From the NCBI GenBank assembly GCA_919901875.1, contig CAKKQG010000356.1, positions 1 through 9,361 on the forward strand: DNA of 9,361 bases, given 5' to 3'. Below, one piece after another: positions 1 to 5,716 of the stretch. This DNA is from Anaerolineales bacterium (GTDB lineage Bacteria > Chloroflexota > Anaerolineae > Anaerolineales > VGOW01). The position numbers and the translations under genes are program-made. Numbering within the stretch: the stretch's first letter is position 1; every line of letters starts with the position of its first letter. The notes below the pieces were generated by a model. The model was given only the letters and a program-made list of their open reading frames with translations, was not told the origin of the DNA and searched no databases.

Positions 1-108
1 GTGCGCCGCCGCAAATGGGATGAGATGCGTGAACCCGGCGGCGTAGACGAGATCACCGTCGTGGACAAATCGAGAGACAGCGGAGGGGAGGGGGAGGAGT
101 TTGGACAT
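1..108 (-). CDS. CoA-transferase subunit A, N-terminal part (cut by left edge)
   Basis: The minus strand reads from an ATG at 106-108 through 36 open codons to the window edge. The peptide begins MSKLLPLPSAVSRFVHDGD and continues with LVYAAGFTHLIPFAAAH. The early 'DGD' turn, the glycine and the following 'IPFAAxH' are how the alpha subunit of family I CoA-transferases (3-oxoacid, glutaconate and relatives) begins. Family members move CoA between carboxylic acids and work as A/B subunit pairs in the cytoplasm. The substrate cannot be told from this piece; a glutaconate-type enzyme would suit amino-acid fermentation, but that is inference. No clear Shine-Dalgarno sequence precedes the start. 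The gene lies downstream of a probable terminator (124-159), so it is probably transcribed separately from the antitoxin-like gene. The fragment is short, so the family call is good but not certain. Confidence 0.72.
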   Translation of the reverse strand, partial: MSKLLPLPSAVSRFVHDGDLVYAAGFTHLIPFAAAH

Positions 109-123
109 AGATGCTTTAACAAC

Positions 124-159
124 AAAGACCCCGAGGTCTTGATAAATCTTCGGGTCTTT
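124..159 (-). terminator. Probable rho-independent terminator behind the antitoxin-like gene
   Basis: AAAGACCC at 124-131 pairs perfectly with GGGTCTTT at 152-159, and the stem continues after a one-base bulge (133-134 with 150-151). Read on the minus strand, the hairpin starts 4 bases after the stop of the 164-400 gene and is followed by a T-rich run (TTTGTTGTT). It also contains AGACC/GGTCT, the same core as the longer palindromes at 3881 and 8130, so it may be a degenerate member of that repeat family acting as a terminator. Confidence 0.6.
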
Positions 160-163
160 CGCG

Positions 164-400
164 CTACAAATACTTCTTGATCAAATAGTCAACATAATCT
201 TCTTTCAGTTCTTCATCTGTCGGCATCACACTATCAGGTTTAATCATCCCACGCGTTAATGCCAGCACCGATTTGGGTTCGAGTTTTGCTTCAATCTGTT
301 TGCGAATCGAACGCGCAAGCATTTCTACCAACTGCAATTGCTCGTCGAGGGACAAACGCGAAACGACGGAAAGTATTTCTTCGTATTTCATAGCATACAT
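164..400 (-). CDS. Small VapB-like / addiction-module antitoxin-like protein, apparently solitary
   Basis: This is a 78-residue protein. The N-terminal half is helical (MKYEEILSVVSRLSLDEQL... then LVEMLARSIRKQ), with the 'L-S-x-x-E-Q-L-x-L-x-E-x-L' pattern common in small antitoxin-like proteins of cyanobacteria and Chloroflexota. The C-terminal half has 'RGMIKPDSVMPTDEELKEDY' and ends in a charged helix (VDYLIKKYL). In related loci a PIN-domain (VapC) toxin usually follows directly and often overlaps. Here a terminator and a CoA-transferase gene follow instead, so no partner is visible. A second in-frame ATG (codon 4, ending at 391) fits the family start better ('MKYEEIL'). Neither start has a clear ribosome-binding site. 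The antitoxin role is inferred from resemblance; it could equally be a stand-alone regulator or a relic. Confidence 0.6.
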   Translation of the reverse strand: MYAMKYEEILSVVSRLSLDEQLQLVEMLARSIRKQIEAKLEPKSVLALTRGMIKPDSVMPTDEELKEDYVDYLIKKYL

Positions 401-467
401 TAAACTACAAAGAGGGGTTTTATTTTAGTCTATCTAATTCGCGTTCAACTTTTTTCTCGCTATCTTT

Positions 468-541
468 GGCAACGGATTTTATATCGGATGTAACGGATGC
501 AAGCGTTCTTATCCGCTACATCTGTTACGTAATCCGTTGCC
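468..541. repeat. 74-bp imperfect palindrome (intergenic hairpin element)
   Basis: GGCAACGGATT at 468-478 pairs with AATCCGTTGCC at 531-541. Inside, the segment 485-498 (ending GTAACGGAT) pairs with 511-524 (starting ATCCGCTACATC) with one G-T wobble and one mismatch. The loop is the 12 bases 499-510. The element sits just after the stop of the hydrolase-GNAT gene (549). No T-run follows on the minus strand, so it resembles a dispersed REP- or MITE-like palindrome more than a classic terminator. The surrounding gap 401-548 shows no gene. Confidence 0.75.
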
Positions 542-548
542 ATACATC

Positions 549-1718
549 TTAACCTCTAATCACTTTCCTAAACTTCATCATCTCCCCCTCTTCCACCTCA
601 AACCCCATCCTTTTATGAAACGCAATTGAATCCGCATTTACAGACAATGTAATGCACTGCACTTCACGCGCGCCGCGCGAACGGGCGAGTTTAAAAAACC
701 TTTCATACAAATATTTTGCTAAGCCATGTTGGCGTTGTTCGGGATACACGCCCACGAAGTGAATATAAGCAACATGCGGTTGCGATTGCGACATGAAGCC
801 AATGAGGAAAGCGATCATCTCGCCATTCTTCTCAACGATGAAACTTGTATCGGTGAAATGTTGAAAGTAGAGTCGCGGCAATAACGAAGTGAGATCGCGC
901 CCGCCCCACCATTCGGTCATCACGCTTGTCACGCGAGCGTGATCGGCTTCGGTTGGGGAGCGAACCACCAGACCCTTCGGGTTTCCAAAACCTAAAGGGT
1001 CTTTGAAGCGCGTCAACCAATCCATAATCCCACGCACCAACACCACGCGATGATCGCCAAAGATGTGTGTGCCATTCGGAATGCGCCACCACTCGATAGA
1101 CGGTAAAGCATCTGCCAAAACTTTTTGATGCTCAACGCTAAACAGTTCATCCGCTTCGCCAGTGATCAACATTGTCGGGCGATTTGCAAGTTTGGAAGCA
1201 ATATCTTGTAACGGAGTCAGACCCATCCATTGTGATCGCAACTCACGCGGTGTGATGCCGTTGAGCATCGCCGCAAAACTTTCGGCGTACTCATCGCCGA
1301 TGACGTAATCGTTTGGATCCACCAATGGATTGATGCTGATCACCGCGCGGATGCGGTCATCGCGCGCAGCGGCGGCAACCACACCCCACCCGCCAAGACT
1401 CATCCCCACCACGGCGAAGCGAGTCATGTCCACATCATCGCGTTGACTCAAATAATCAATCGCCGCGATTGTGTCATCCACGATTCCGTTGAGCGAATAA
1501 TTTCCTTCACTGCCCCAACAGCCGCGATAGTGAAACGTCACCGCGTTCCAACCCGCATCGCGCAAGGCGTATGCCAGATCAACATTCTTCTCGTTGCCGG
1601 GGATGCCGTGAAGCAGCAATGCCGTTGGCTTCTTGCCCTCACCACGCGGGCGATAGAGCGTGCCGAGTAATTTTGATCCGTGAGAGGGAAAAATGATTCC
1701 GTCAGTTGAGGCAGGCAT
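549..1718 (-). CDS. Alpha/beta hydrolase fused to a GNAT N-acetyltransferase domain
   Basis: The protein has 389 residues from the chosen ATG (1716-1718). Residues 1-240 are a serine hydrolase of the dienelactone-hydrolase/peptidase-like type. An HGIPG oxyanion loop lies near residue 37. The nucleophile elbow GMSLGG places Ser at about 107, the likely acid Asp is at about 190 (GEADELF), and the catalytic His is at about 218 (GTHIFG). A short linker leads to a GNAT domain at about 250-389. It shows the acetyl-CoA-binding motif A (VGVYPEQRQHGLAKYLYERF) and the C-terminal 'N-A-D-S-I-A-F-H-K-R-M-G-F' motif. Both active sites look intact. Substrates are unknown; a cytoplasmic esterase or amidase coupled to acetyl transfer is inference. 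An upstream in-frame ATG at 1769 would add 17 residues encoded by an ATGACAAATGA-type repeat, so it was not used. No good ribosome-binding site is visible. The gene follows the proline-rich membrane-protein gene with a 61-base gap. Confidence 0.85.
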   Translation of the reverse strand: MPASTDGIIFPSHGSKLLGTLYRPRGEGKKPTALLLHGIPGNEKNVDLAYALRDAGWNAVTFHYRGCWGSEGNYSLNGIVDDTIAAIDYLSQRDDVDMTRFAVVGMSLGGWGVVAAAARDDRIRAVISINPLVDPNDYVIGDEYAESFAAMLNGITPRELRSQWMGLTPLQDIASKLANRPTMLITGEADELFSVEHQKVLADALPSIEWWRIPNGTHIFGDHRVVLVRGIMDWLTRFKDPLGFGNPKGLVVRSPTEADHARVTSVMTEWWGGRDLTSLLPRLYFQHFTDTSFIVEKNGEMIAFLIGFMSQSQPHVAYIHFVGVYPEQRQHGLAKYLYERFFKLARSRGAREVQCITLSVNADSIAFHKRMGFEVEEGEMMKFRKVIRG

Positions 1719-1777
1719 AATGAATGACAAATGAGGTAATGACAAATGACAAATTTGCACATTTGCCATTTTTCATT
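1719..1777. repeat. AT-rich iterated spacer (ATGACAAATGA units)
   Basis: The spacer between two minus-strand genes is built from near-identical short units: AATGACAAATGA, AATGACAAATGACAAA, then CATTTTTCATTTTTCATTT on the other side. The unit order gives weak dyad symmetry. The repeat happens to be open in the frame of the hydrolase gene, which creates a spurious upstream start at 1769. Confidence 0.6.
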
Positions 1778-1779
1778 TT

Positions 1780-2160
1780 TCATTTCTTCTGCGGTTCTTT
1801 CGGTTTAAACAATCCGCCAAACAAACCTTTCTTCGGTGGCGGAGTCGCACCCGCAGAAGGTTGACCGGGTCTCGGAGCTGCCGCAGTCGCTGGCGGCGGC
1901 GCGGCGGGTGGCGGCTTCCTCTTGAATCGTTCGGCGATTCGTTTGGTGAATCCGGCGCGTGGTGGCGGCGGTGGTGGCTTGGGCGGAGCGAATCGCGCGC
2001 GGATGCCCCATCCAATTAACAACGTAACCAGAATCGAAAAGAAGGCAATGACATTCGGCGCGTTGCCCGCCCAGACGTATAAAAGAAAAACGTAGAGCGA
2101 CACGCCGCCGATGAAGAGCAATGCGAGACCGGCGCGTTCTTCGGGATTCTGATTGGGCAT
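1780..2160 (-). CDS. Small membrane protein with two helices and a proline-rich tail
   Basis: I do not recognise a named family. The 126-residue protein starts MPNQNPEERAG. Two hydrophobic segments follow, at about residues 10-31 (LALLFIGGVSLYVFLLYV) and 36-53 (NVIAFFSILVTLLIGW), separated by a short polar turn. The rest (about 56-126) is basic and very rich in proline and alanine, with runs such as PPKPPPPPP and a repeated 'KGLFGGLFKP' basic-glycine end. This suggests a double-spanning inner-membrane anchor with a disordered, positively charged cytoplasmic tail. The biased composition could in principle make a false frame. The clean helix pair, the ATG and the position between two collinear genes favour a real gene. 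Its role is unknown; a scaffold or envelope-associated function is only a guess. Confidence 0.7.
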   Translation of the reverse strand: MPNQNPEERAGLALLFIGGVSLYVFLLYVWAGNAPNVIAFFSILVTLLIGWGIRARFAPPKPPPPPPRAGFTKRIAERFKRKPPPAAPPPATAAAPRPGQPSAGATPPPKKGLFGGLFKPKEPQKK

Positions 2161-2170
2161 GGAAAGCGTT

Positions 2171-2231
2171 GAGCCATGAGCAGTGAGCGATGAGCAAACT
2201 ATTTCTGCTCATCGCTCATGGCTCACTGCTG
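2171..2231. repeat. Opposed arrays of a 7-bp unit (GAGCNRT) forming a hairpin
   Basis: The left arm is four heptamers, GAGCCAT GAGCAGT GAGCGAT GAGCA. The right arm carries the complementary units TGCTC ATCGCTC ATGGCTC ACTGCTG. The central 12 bp (2185-2196 with 2206-2217) pair perfectly around a 9-base loop. The element fills the gap between the end of pruA and the next gene on the minus strand. There is no T-run, so any terminator function is uncertain. Confidence 0.75.
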
Positions 2232-2235
2232 AATG

Positions 2236-3861
2236 CTATTCAATGATCGTATGAATCTGCTCATGCATATACAACGGCAAATAATAATGCCCGCCGGCGT
2301 TCTTGCCGGTTGATCCCGAACCCTTCCATCCACCAAATGGTTGGAAGCCGGGCCAGGCGCCGGTGGTCGCGCCTTGCGGACGATTGGCGTAAGTAACGCC
2401 CGCTTGAATCTTGTCGAAGAACCATTCCGATTCTTTTTTGTTTCCATAGAATCCGGCGGTTAAACCATAATCCACATCGTTAGCGATCTTCATCGCATCG
2501 TCGAGTGAATCCACTGCGGTGATCATCGTGATCGGCAAAAACATTTCGTGCTTCCACAAACGATGTGTGATCGGCACGTCGTCGGAAATCGTTGGTGCGC
2601 AGAAGTAGCCTTTAGCAAGATCGCCTTCGCGCAGTTGTTTGCCGCCCGTGAGGAATTTTCCGGCAGAACTTAAATCCTCAGTGAACTCGCTGAACTCTTT
2701 ATACGAGTTTGCATTCGCCACAGGTCCCAAATAATTTTCGCGCTTCGTCGGGTCGCCCACTTTGAGGGCGTTGGTCAGGTCAACTAATTTTTTCGCAAAC
2801 GCATCCTTCACGGGTCTCTCAACGATGATGCGCGAACAGGCCGAACATTTTTGTCCTTGCAAACCAAACGCCGAGCGCATGATGCCCAACGCGGCGCGAT
2901 CTAGATCGGCATTCTTGGAAACAATCGCCGGGTTCTTTCCGCCCATCTCGGCGATCACTGGTCGCGGATATTTTCCGTTGGCGAATTGGCGATAAATTTT
3001 CATGCCCACATCAAACGATCCCGTGAACGTAATTCCCGCCAGACGTGGATCATCAATCAACGTTTGCCCCACGCTCGCGCCGCCGCCCGTCACATAATTG
3101 AACACGCCATCGGGCAAGCCCGCCTCACGCATACACTCGGCAAGGAAACGTCCTGCCCATGCCGTATCACTCGCCGGTTTAAACACAACTGTGTTGCCCG
3201 TCACCAACGCCGCGCCGCTGGGTCCGCCTGCCAACGCAAACGGAAAGTTGAACGGGCTGATCACTGCCCACACTCCGTAAGGCCGCAACACCGAGACGTT
3301 TGTGGCTTTGTATCCCTTCAACGGATCAACGCCCATCGGTTTGACGAAACCGTTATACATCTCCATCGACTCACAGGCATACCAAATCATGTCAGCCGTC
3401 TCTTGCACATCACCCAACGCCTCAAAGCGATTTTTTCCGATCTCAAGCGACACGGCGGCGGAAATTTCGTAGACTCGTTTCTCGATTTGCGCCGCCACCT
3501 TGCGCATCAACTTGACTCGATCTTGCCACTTCATCCCCGCCCACTTCGGGGCTGCCGCCTCTGCTGCGGCGACGGCGTCCTTCACGTCTTGCGCGCTGCC
3601 TTTTTGAAACTTCGCCAACACCCAATCGGTATTAATCGGCGAGCGATCTTCAAACGTCTCGGCGCTGAAACGATCTTGGTTGTTGATGATCATTCCGTAA
3701 TCGCGTCCAAGAGTCGCTTTCACTTCGACGAGCGCTTTGTCGTATTTAGTGTGCATCTCTTCCGGCGGGTTGAACATCGTCGCGTAAGTTAAACGGAACG
3801 AACCGTTCTTGGAAATTTTTTTCGTCGTCTTCTTGACGACTTTTTTGGATTTGATAGCCAT
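2236..3861 (-). CDS. pruA: L-glutamate gamma-semialdehyde dehydrogenase (1-pyrroline-5-carboxylate dehydrogenase)
   Basis: This 541-residue NAD(P)-dependent aldehyde dehydrogenase would oxidise glutamate semialdehyde (in equilibrium with pyrroline-5-carboxylate) to glutamate, the last step of proline, arginine and ornithine breakdown. Visible landmarks are the PFNFPFAL motif with Asn205, the cofactor loop TGNTVVFKPAS (about 221-231), EMGGKNPAIV with the general base Glu305, GQKCSACSR with the nucleophile Cys339, KHEMFLPI (about 437-444), and the C-terminal PFGGWKGSGSTGKNAGG followed by YYLPLYMHEQ. The last block is typical of the P5C dehydrogenase branch. The length fits a monofunctional enzyme with no proline dehydrogenase domain. 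A lysine-rich leader of about 20 residues (MAIKSKKVVKKTTKKISKNG) precedes the usual start of the fold. The start is fixed by an AAGGAGA ribosome-binding site. The gene is divergent from hutH, which feeds the same product, glutamate. Confidence 0.9.
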   Translation of the reverse strand: MAIKSKKVVKKTTKKISKNGSFRLTYATMFNPPEEMHTKYDKALVEVKATLGRDYGMIINNQDRFSAETFEDRSPINTDWVLAKFQKGSAQDVKDAVAAAEAAAPKWAGMKWQDRVKLMRKVAAQIEKRVYEISAAVSLEIGKNRFEALGDVQETADMIWYACESMEMYNGFVKPMGVDPLKGYKATNVSVLRPYGVWAVISPFNFPFALAGGPSGAALVTGNTVVFKPASDTAWAGRFLAECMREAGLPDGVFNYVTGGGASVGQTLIDDPRLAGITFTGSFDVGMKIYRQFANGKYPRPVIAEMGGKNPAIVSKNADLDRAALGIMRSAFGLQGQKCSACSRIIVERPVKDAFAKKLVDLTNALKVGDPTKRENYLGPVANANSYKEFSEFTEDLSSAGKFLTGGKQLREGDLAKGYFCAPTISDDVPITHRLWKHEMFLPITMITAVDSLDDAMKIANDVDYGLTAGFYGNKKESEWFFDKIQAGVTYANRPQGATTGAWPGFQPFGGWKGSGSTGKNAGGHYYLPLYMHEQIHTIIE

Positions 3862-3867
3862 CGTGAA

Positions 3868-3874
3868 TCTCCTT
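3868..3874 (-). promoter_or_regulatory. Ribosome-binding site of pruA
   Basis: On the minus strand AAGGAGA lies six bases before the ATG at 3859-3861. It is the clearest Shine-Dalgarno sequence in the window and fixes the start of the dehydrogenase, including its lysine-rich leader. Confidence 0.8.
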
Positions 3875-3880
3875 GAGTGC

Positions 3881-3943
3881 AGACCTCACAGGTTTCGCAA
3901 AGCGTCCCGTAGCGAAGCGGAGTGGATAAAACCTGTGAGGTCT
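3881..3943. repeat. Palindromic repeat AGACCTCACAGGTTT with 33-base loop
   Basis: AGACCTCACAGGTTT at 3881-3895 pairs perfectly over 15 bp with AAACCTGTGAGGTCT at 3929-3943. The 33-base loop contains its own short dyads (GCG...CGC). The element starts 7 bases upstream of the pruA ribosome-binding site, so on the minus strand it would lie in the pruA leader or promoter region. It shares its core with the hairpin at 8130-8162 and the shorter one at 124-159. Confidence 0.85.
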
Positions 3944-3958
3944 TGCTGTTGAAAAGAG

Positions 3959-3988
3959 TTAGCGCGTGAGCGCATTACTGATTATACT
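3959..3988 (+). promoter_or_regulatory. Possible sigma70-type promoter for hutH
   Basis: TATACT at 3983-3988 is a good -10 box, and TTAGCG at 3959-3964 is a weak -35 with an 18-base spacer. Between them lies GCGC-GTGA-GCGC (3962-3973), a perfect short dyad that could serve as an operator. This is a pattern match only; the divergent 3862-4099 region must also hold the pruA promoter, which I could not place. Confidence 0.3.
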
Positions 3989-4020
3989 CTCGCAAGAAAG
4001 GCATACAGGTAGGCAGGTAT

Positions 4021-4075
4021 ACAGGTATACAAGTAGTCAATCGCCTCTTCTCTACTTGTTTCCCTATTTACCTGT
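4021..4075. repeat. Leader dyad before hutH (ACAGGTA / ACAAGTAG units)
   Basis: ACAAGTAG at 4029-4036 pairs with CTACTTGT at 4052-4059, and ACAGGTA at 4021-4027 pairs with TACCTGT at 4069-4075, giving a two-step stem. Flanking copies (CAGGTA upstream at 4006-4018, CTACTTGTTTAC at 4084-4095) show that the whole 4001-4096 stretch is built of such units. It occupies the place where a hutH ribosome-binding site would be expected, and none is visible. Confidence 0.6.
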
Positions 4076-4099
4076 TTACGTTTCTACTTGTTTACATTT

Positions 4100-5716
4100 A
4101 TGCTTGAACTCACTGGTGAAAAATTAACTATCGAAGATGTTGTTGCCGTTGCCCGTCACGGACTGCAAGTCGCGCCGTTAAGCAACACCGTCATTGCCCA
4201 CATGAATCAAAGTTATGAATGGATTCATGACTCAGTTTATAAAACAGATCGCATCATCTACGGAGTCAACACCGGCTTCGGTCCACTCGCCCGCACGCGC
4301 ATCGCCCCCGAACAAGCGCGGCAACTTTCGCGCAACATCATCCTCAACTGCTGCGCCGGCGTGGGTGAGCCGCACCCCATCGAACTCGTGCGCGCCGCCA
4401 TGCTCATCCGCGTCAACATTTTCGCCAAAGGACATTCGGGCATTCGTCCGCTCGTCGCTCAAACTTTAATTGATATGTTGAATCGCGGCGTGACCCCAAT
4501 CGTTCCTTCAAAGGGATCGCTCGGCGCGAGTGGCGATCTCGCTCCGCTGGCGCACATCGCCGTTGTGTTGACTCGCGGCGAATCAGGTGACGCCGACTAC
4601 AGCGGTGAAGCCTGGTTCAATGGTGAACGTTTATCGGGCGCGGAAGCGATGCAACGCGCAAACATCTCTCGCATTGTTCCCGAAGTTAAAGAAGGACTCT
4701 CATTGACGAATGGCACAACGTTCATGGTCGCCTCATGTGCCTTCGCTGTTCACGATGCCCAAAATTTAATTCGCCACGCCGAGATCGCCGCCGCATTAAG
4801 CATGGAAGCCTTACTCGGACTCTCCGAAGCGTTTCATCCGGCGCTTCATCAAGCAAACGGTCAACACGGACAGATCACCACCGCCGCTAACATTCTTTCA
4901 CTTGTCGAAGGAAGCAAGTTGATCGATTCGATTCCGAATCATGTGCAAGATGCTTACAGCTTGCGTTGCACGCCACAGGTCATCGGTCCCGCGCGTGATG
5001 CCGTTCAATTTATTCGCGAGCGAATCACCATCGCCCTCAATGCCGCATCGGATAACCCCTTAATTTTCGTAGAAGATCAGAATGCTGATGTATCAACTAA
5101 AAACAATCAACGTTCTTCAGCGCAATCAGCGTCATCAGCGTTCAAGGTCTCCGGCGGAAACTTTCACGGTCAAGGTGTTTCCATGTGGTTAAACTTTTTG
5201 AGCATCGCCATGTCCGCCGTCGCCAACATCTCCGAGCGGCGCACCTTTCGCCTCACCACGCCCGAATTAAGTGAAGGCTTGCCGTCCATGCTCGTCAAAA
5301 CTTCCGGTCTCGATAGCGGCTTGATGATTCCCCAATACACCGCCGCCGCGTTAGTCTCTGATAACAAAACTCTCTCGCATCCCGATAGCGTTGATTCGAT
5401 CCCCTCCAGCGCGAACCAAGAAGACCACGTCAGCATGGGCGCGAACTCGGCGCGACACACGTTAGAGATTCTCGACAACGTGCGCTATGTCATCGCCATT
5501 GAGCTGCTCACTGCGGCGCAAGCGATTGACTTACGCGAGAACGGCGCGGCGCGGTTAGGCAGGGGAACATCTATTGCGTATTCCGTATTGCGTAAGCGGG
5601 TTAAGTTTTTAGAGCATGATAAAGAGACGACGAGCGATATTGAATCGTTGAGTGAGATGATTCAATCGGAAGAGATGTTGGATAGTGTGAGAAGATCAAC
5701 CCGGGTTTTCGCATGA
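4100..5716 (+). CDS. hutH: Histidine ammonia-lyase (histidase)
   Basis: This 538-residue enzyme removes ammonia from L-histidine to give trans-urocanate, the first step of histidine degradation, as a cytoplasmic homotetramer. The Ala-Ser-Gly triad that cyclises into the MIO electrophile is at residues 143-145 (GSLGASGDLAPLAH). Other active-site landmarks are YGVNTGFG (Tyr55), NGT (about 204-206), QDAYSLRCTPQVIG (Tyr286, Arg289), SDNPL, GGNFHG, and the Gln/Glu motif SANQEDHVSMG. One oddity is that the loop between SDNPLIF and GGNFHG is normally about 8-10 residues but here has about 20 extra, encoded by a tandem repeat (5081-5143). The C-terminus carries a short extra tail (RRSTRVFA) overlapping the next gene. 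The ATG at 4100 was chosen over a TTG four codons upstream because the family usually starts close to 'LTGEKLTIEDV'. No Shine-Dalgarno is visible for either. Confidence 0.94.
   Translation: MLELTGEKLTIEDVVAVARHGLQVAPLSNTVIAHMNQSYEWIHDSVYKTDRIIYGVNTGFGPLARTRIAPEQARQLSRNIILNCCAGVGEPHPIELVRAAMLIRVNIFAKGHSGIRPLVAQTLIDMLNRGVTPIVPSKGSLGASGDLAPLAHIAVVLTRGESGDADYSGEAWFNGERLSGAEAMQRANISRIVPEVKEGLSLTNGTTFMVASCAFAVHDAQNLIRHAEIAAALSMEALLGLSEAFHPALHQANGQHGQITTAANILSLVEGSKLIDSIPNHVQDAYSLRCTPQVIGPARDAVQFIRERITIALNAASDNPLIFVEDQNADVSTKNNQRSSAQSASSAFKVSGGNFHGQGVSMWLNFLSIAMSAVANISERRTFRLTTPELSEGLPSMLVKTSGLDSGLMIPQYTAAALVSDNKTLSHPDSVDSIPSSANQEDHVSMGANSARHTLEILDNVRYVIAIELLTAAQAIDLRENGAARLGRGTSIAYSVLRKRVKFLEHDKETTSDIESLSEMIQSEEMLDSVRRSTRVFA
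5081..5143 (+). repeat. In-frame iterated repeat inside hutH
   Basis: From 5104 the sequence is a run of 9-10-base units: CAATCAACG, TTCTTCAGCG, CAATCAGCG, TCATCAGCG. These keep the reading frame and encode a low-complexity Asn/Ser/Ala/Gln stretch (ADVSTKNNQRSSAQSASSAF). The unit resembles the short iterated elements in this window's spacers, so the insert looks like a spacer-type repeat that landed or expanded in a gene. Confidence 0.7.

Noticed and set aside
468..541. Rho-independent terminator of the hydrolase gene
   Set aside because: The stem is long and interrupted and no T-run follows on the minus strand.
832..1092. Short minus-strand frame inside the hydrolase-GNAT gene
   Set aside because: A shadow of the real coding frame with no recognisable motif or ribosome-binding site.
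1719..2231. CRISPR-like array from the repeated units
   Set aside because: Units are 7-12 bases without spacers of constant length, and no cas gene is present.
2986..3792. Long plus-strand frame of 268 codons opposite pruA
   Set aside because: It lies wholly antisense to a clear aldehyde dehydrogenase; its sequence is low-quality (rich in His, Arg and Cys with no domain) and it arises from the codon bias of the real gene.
4088..4099. TTG start four codons upstream of hutH
   Set aside because: The codons come from the repeat-built leader, and the ATG at 4100 matches the family start.
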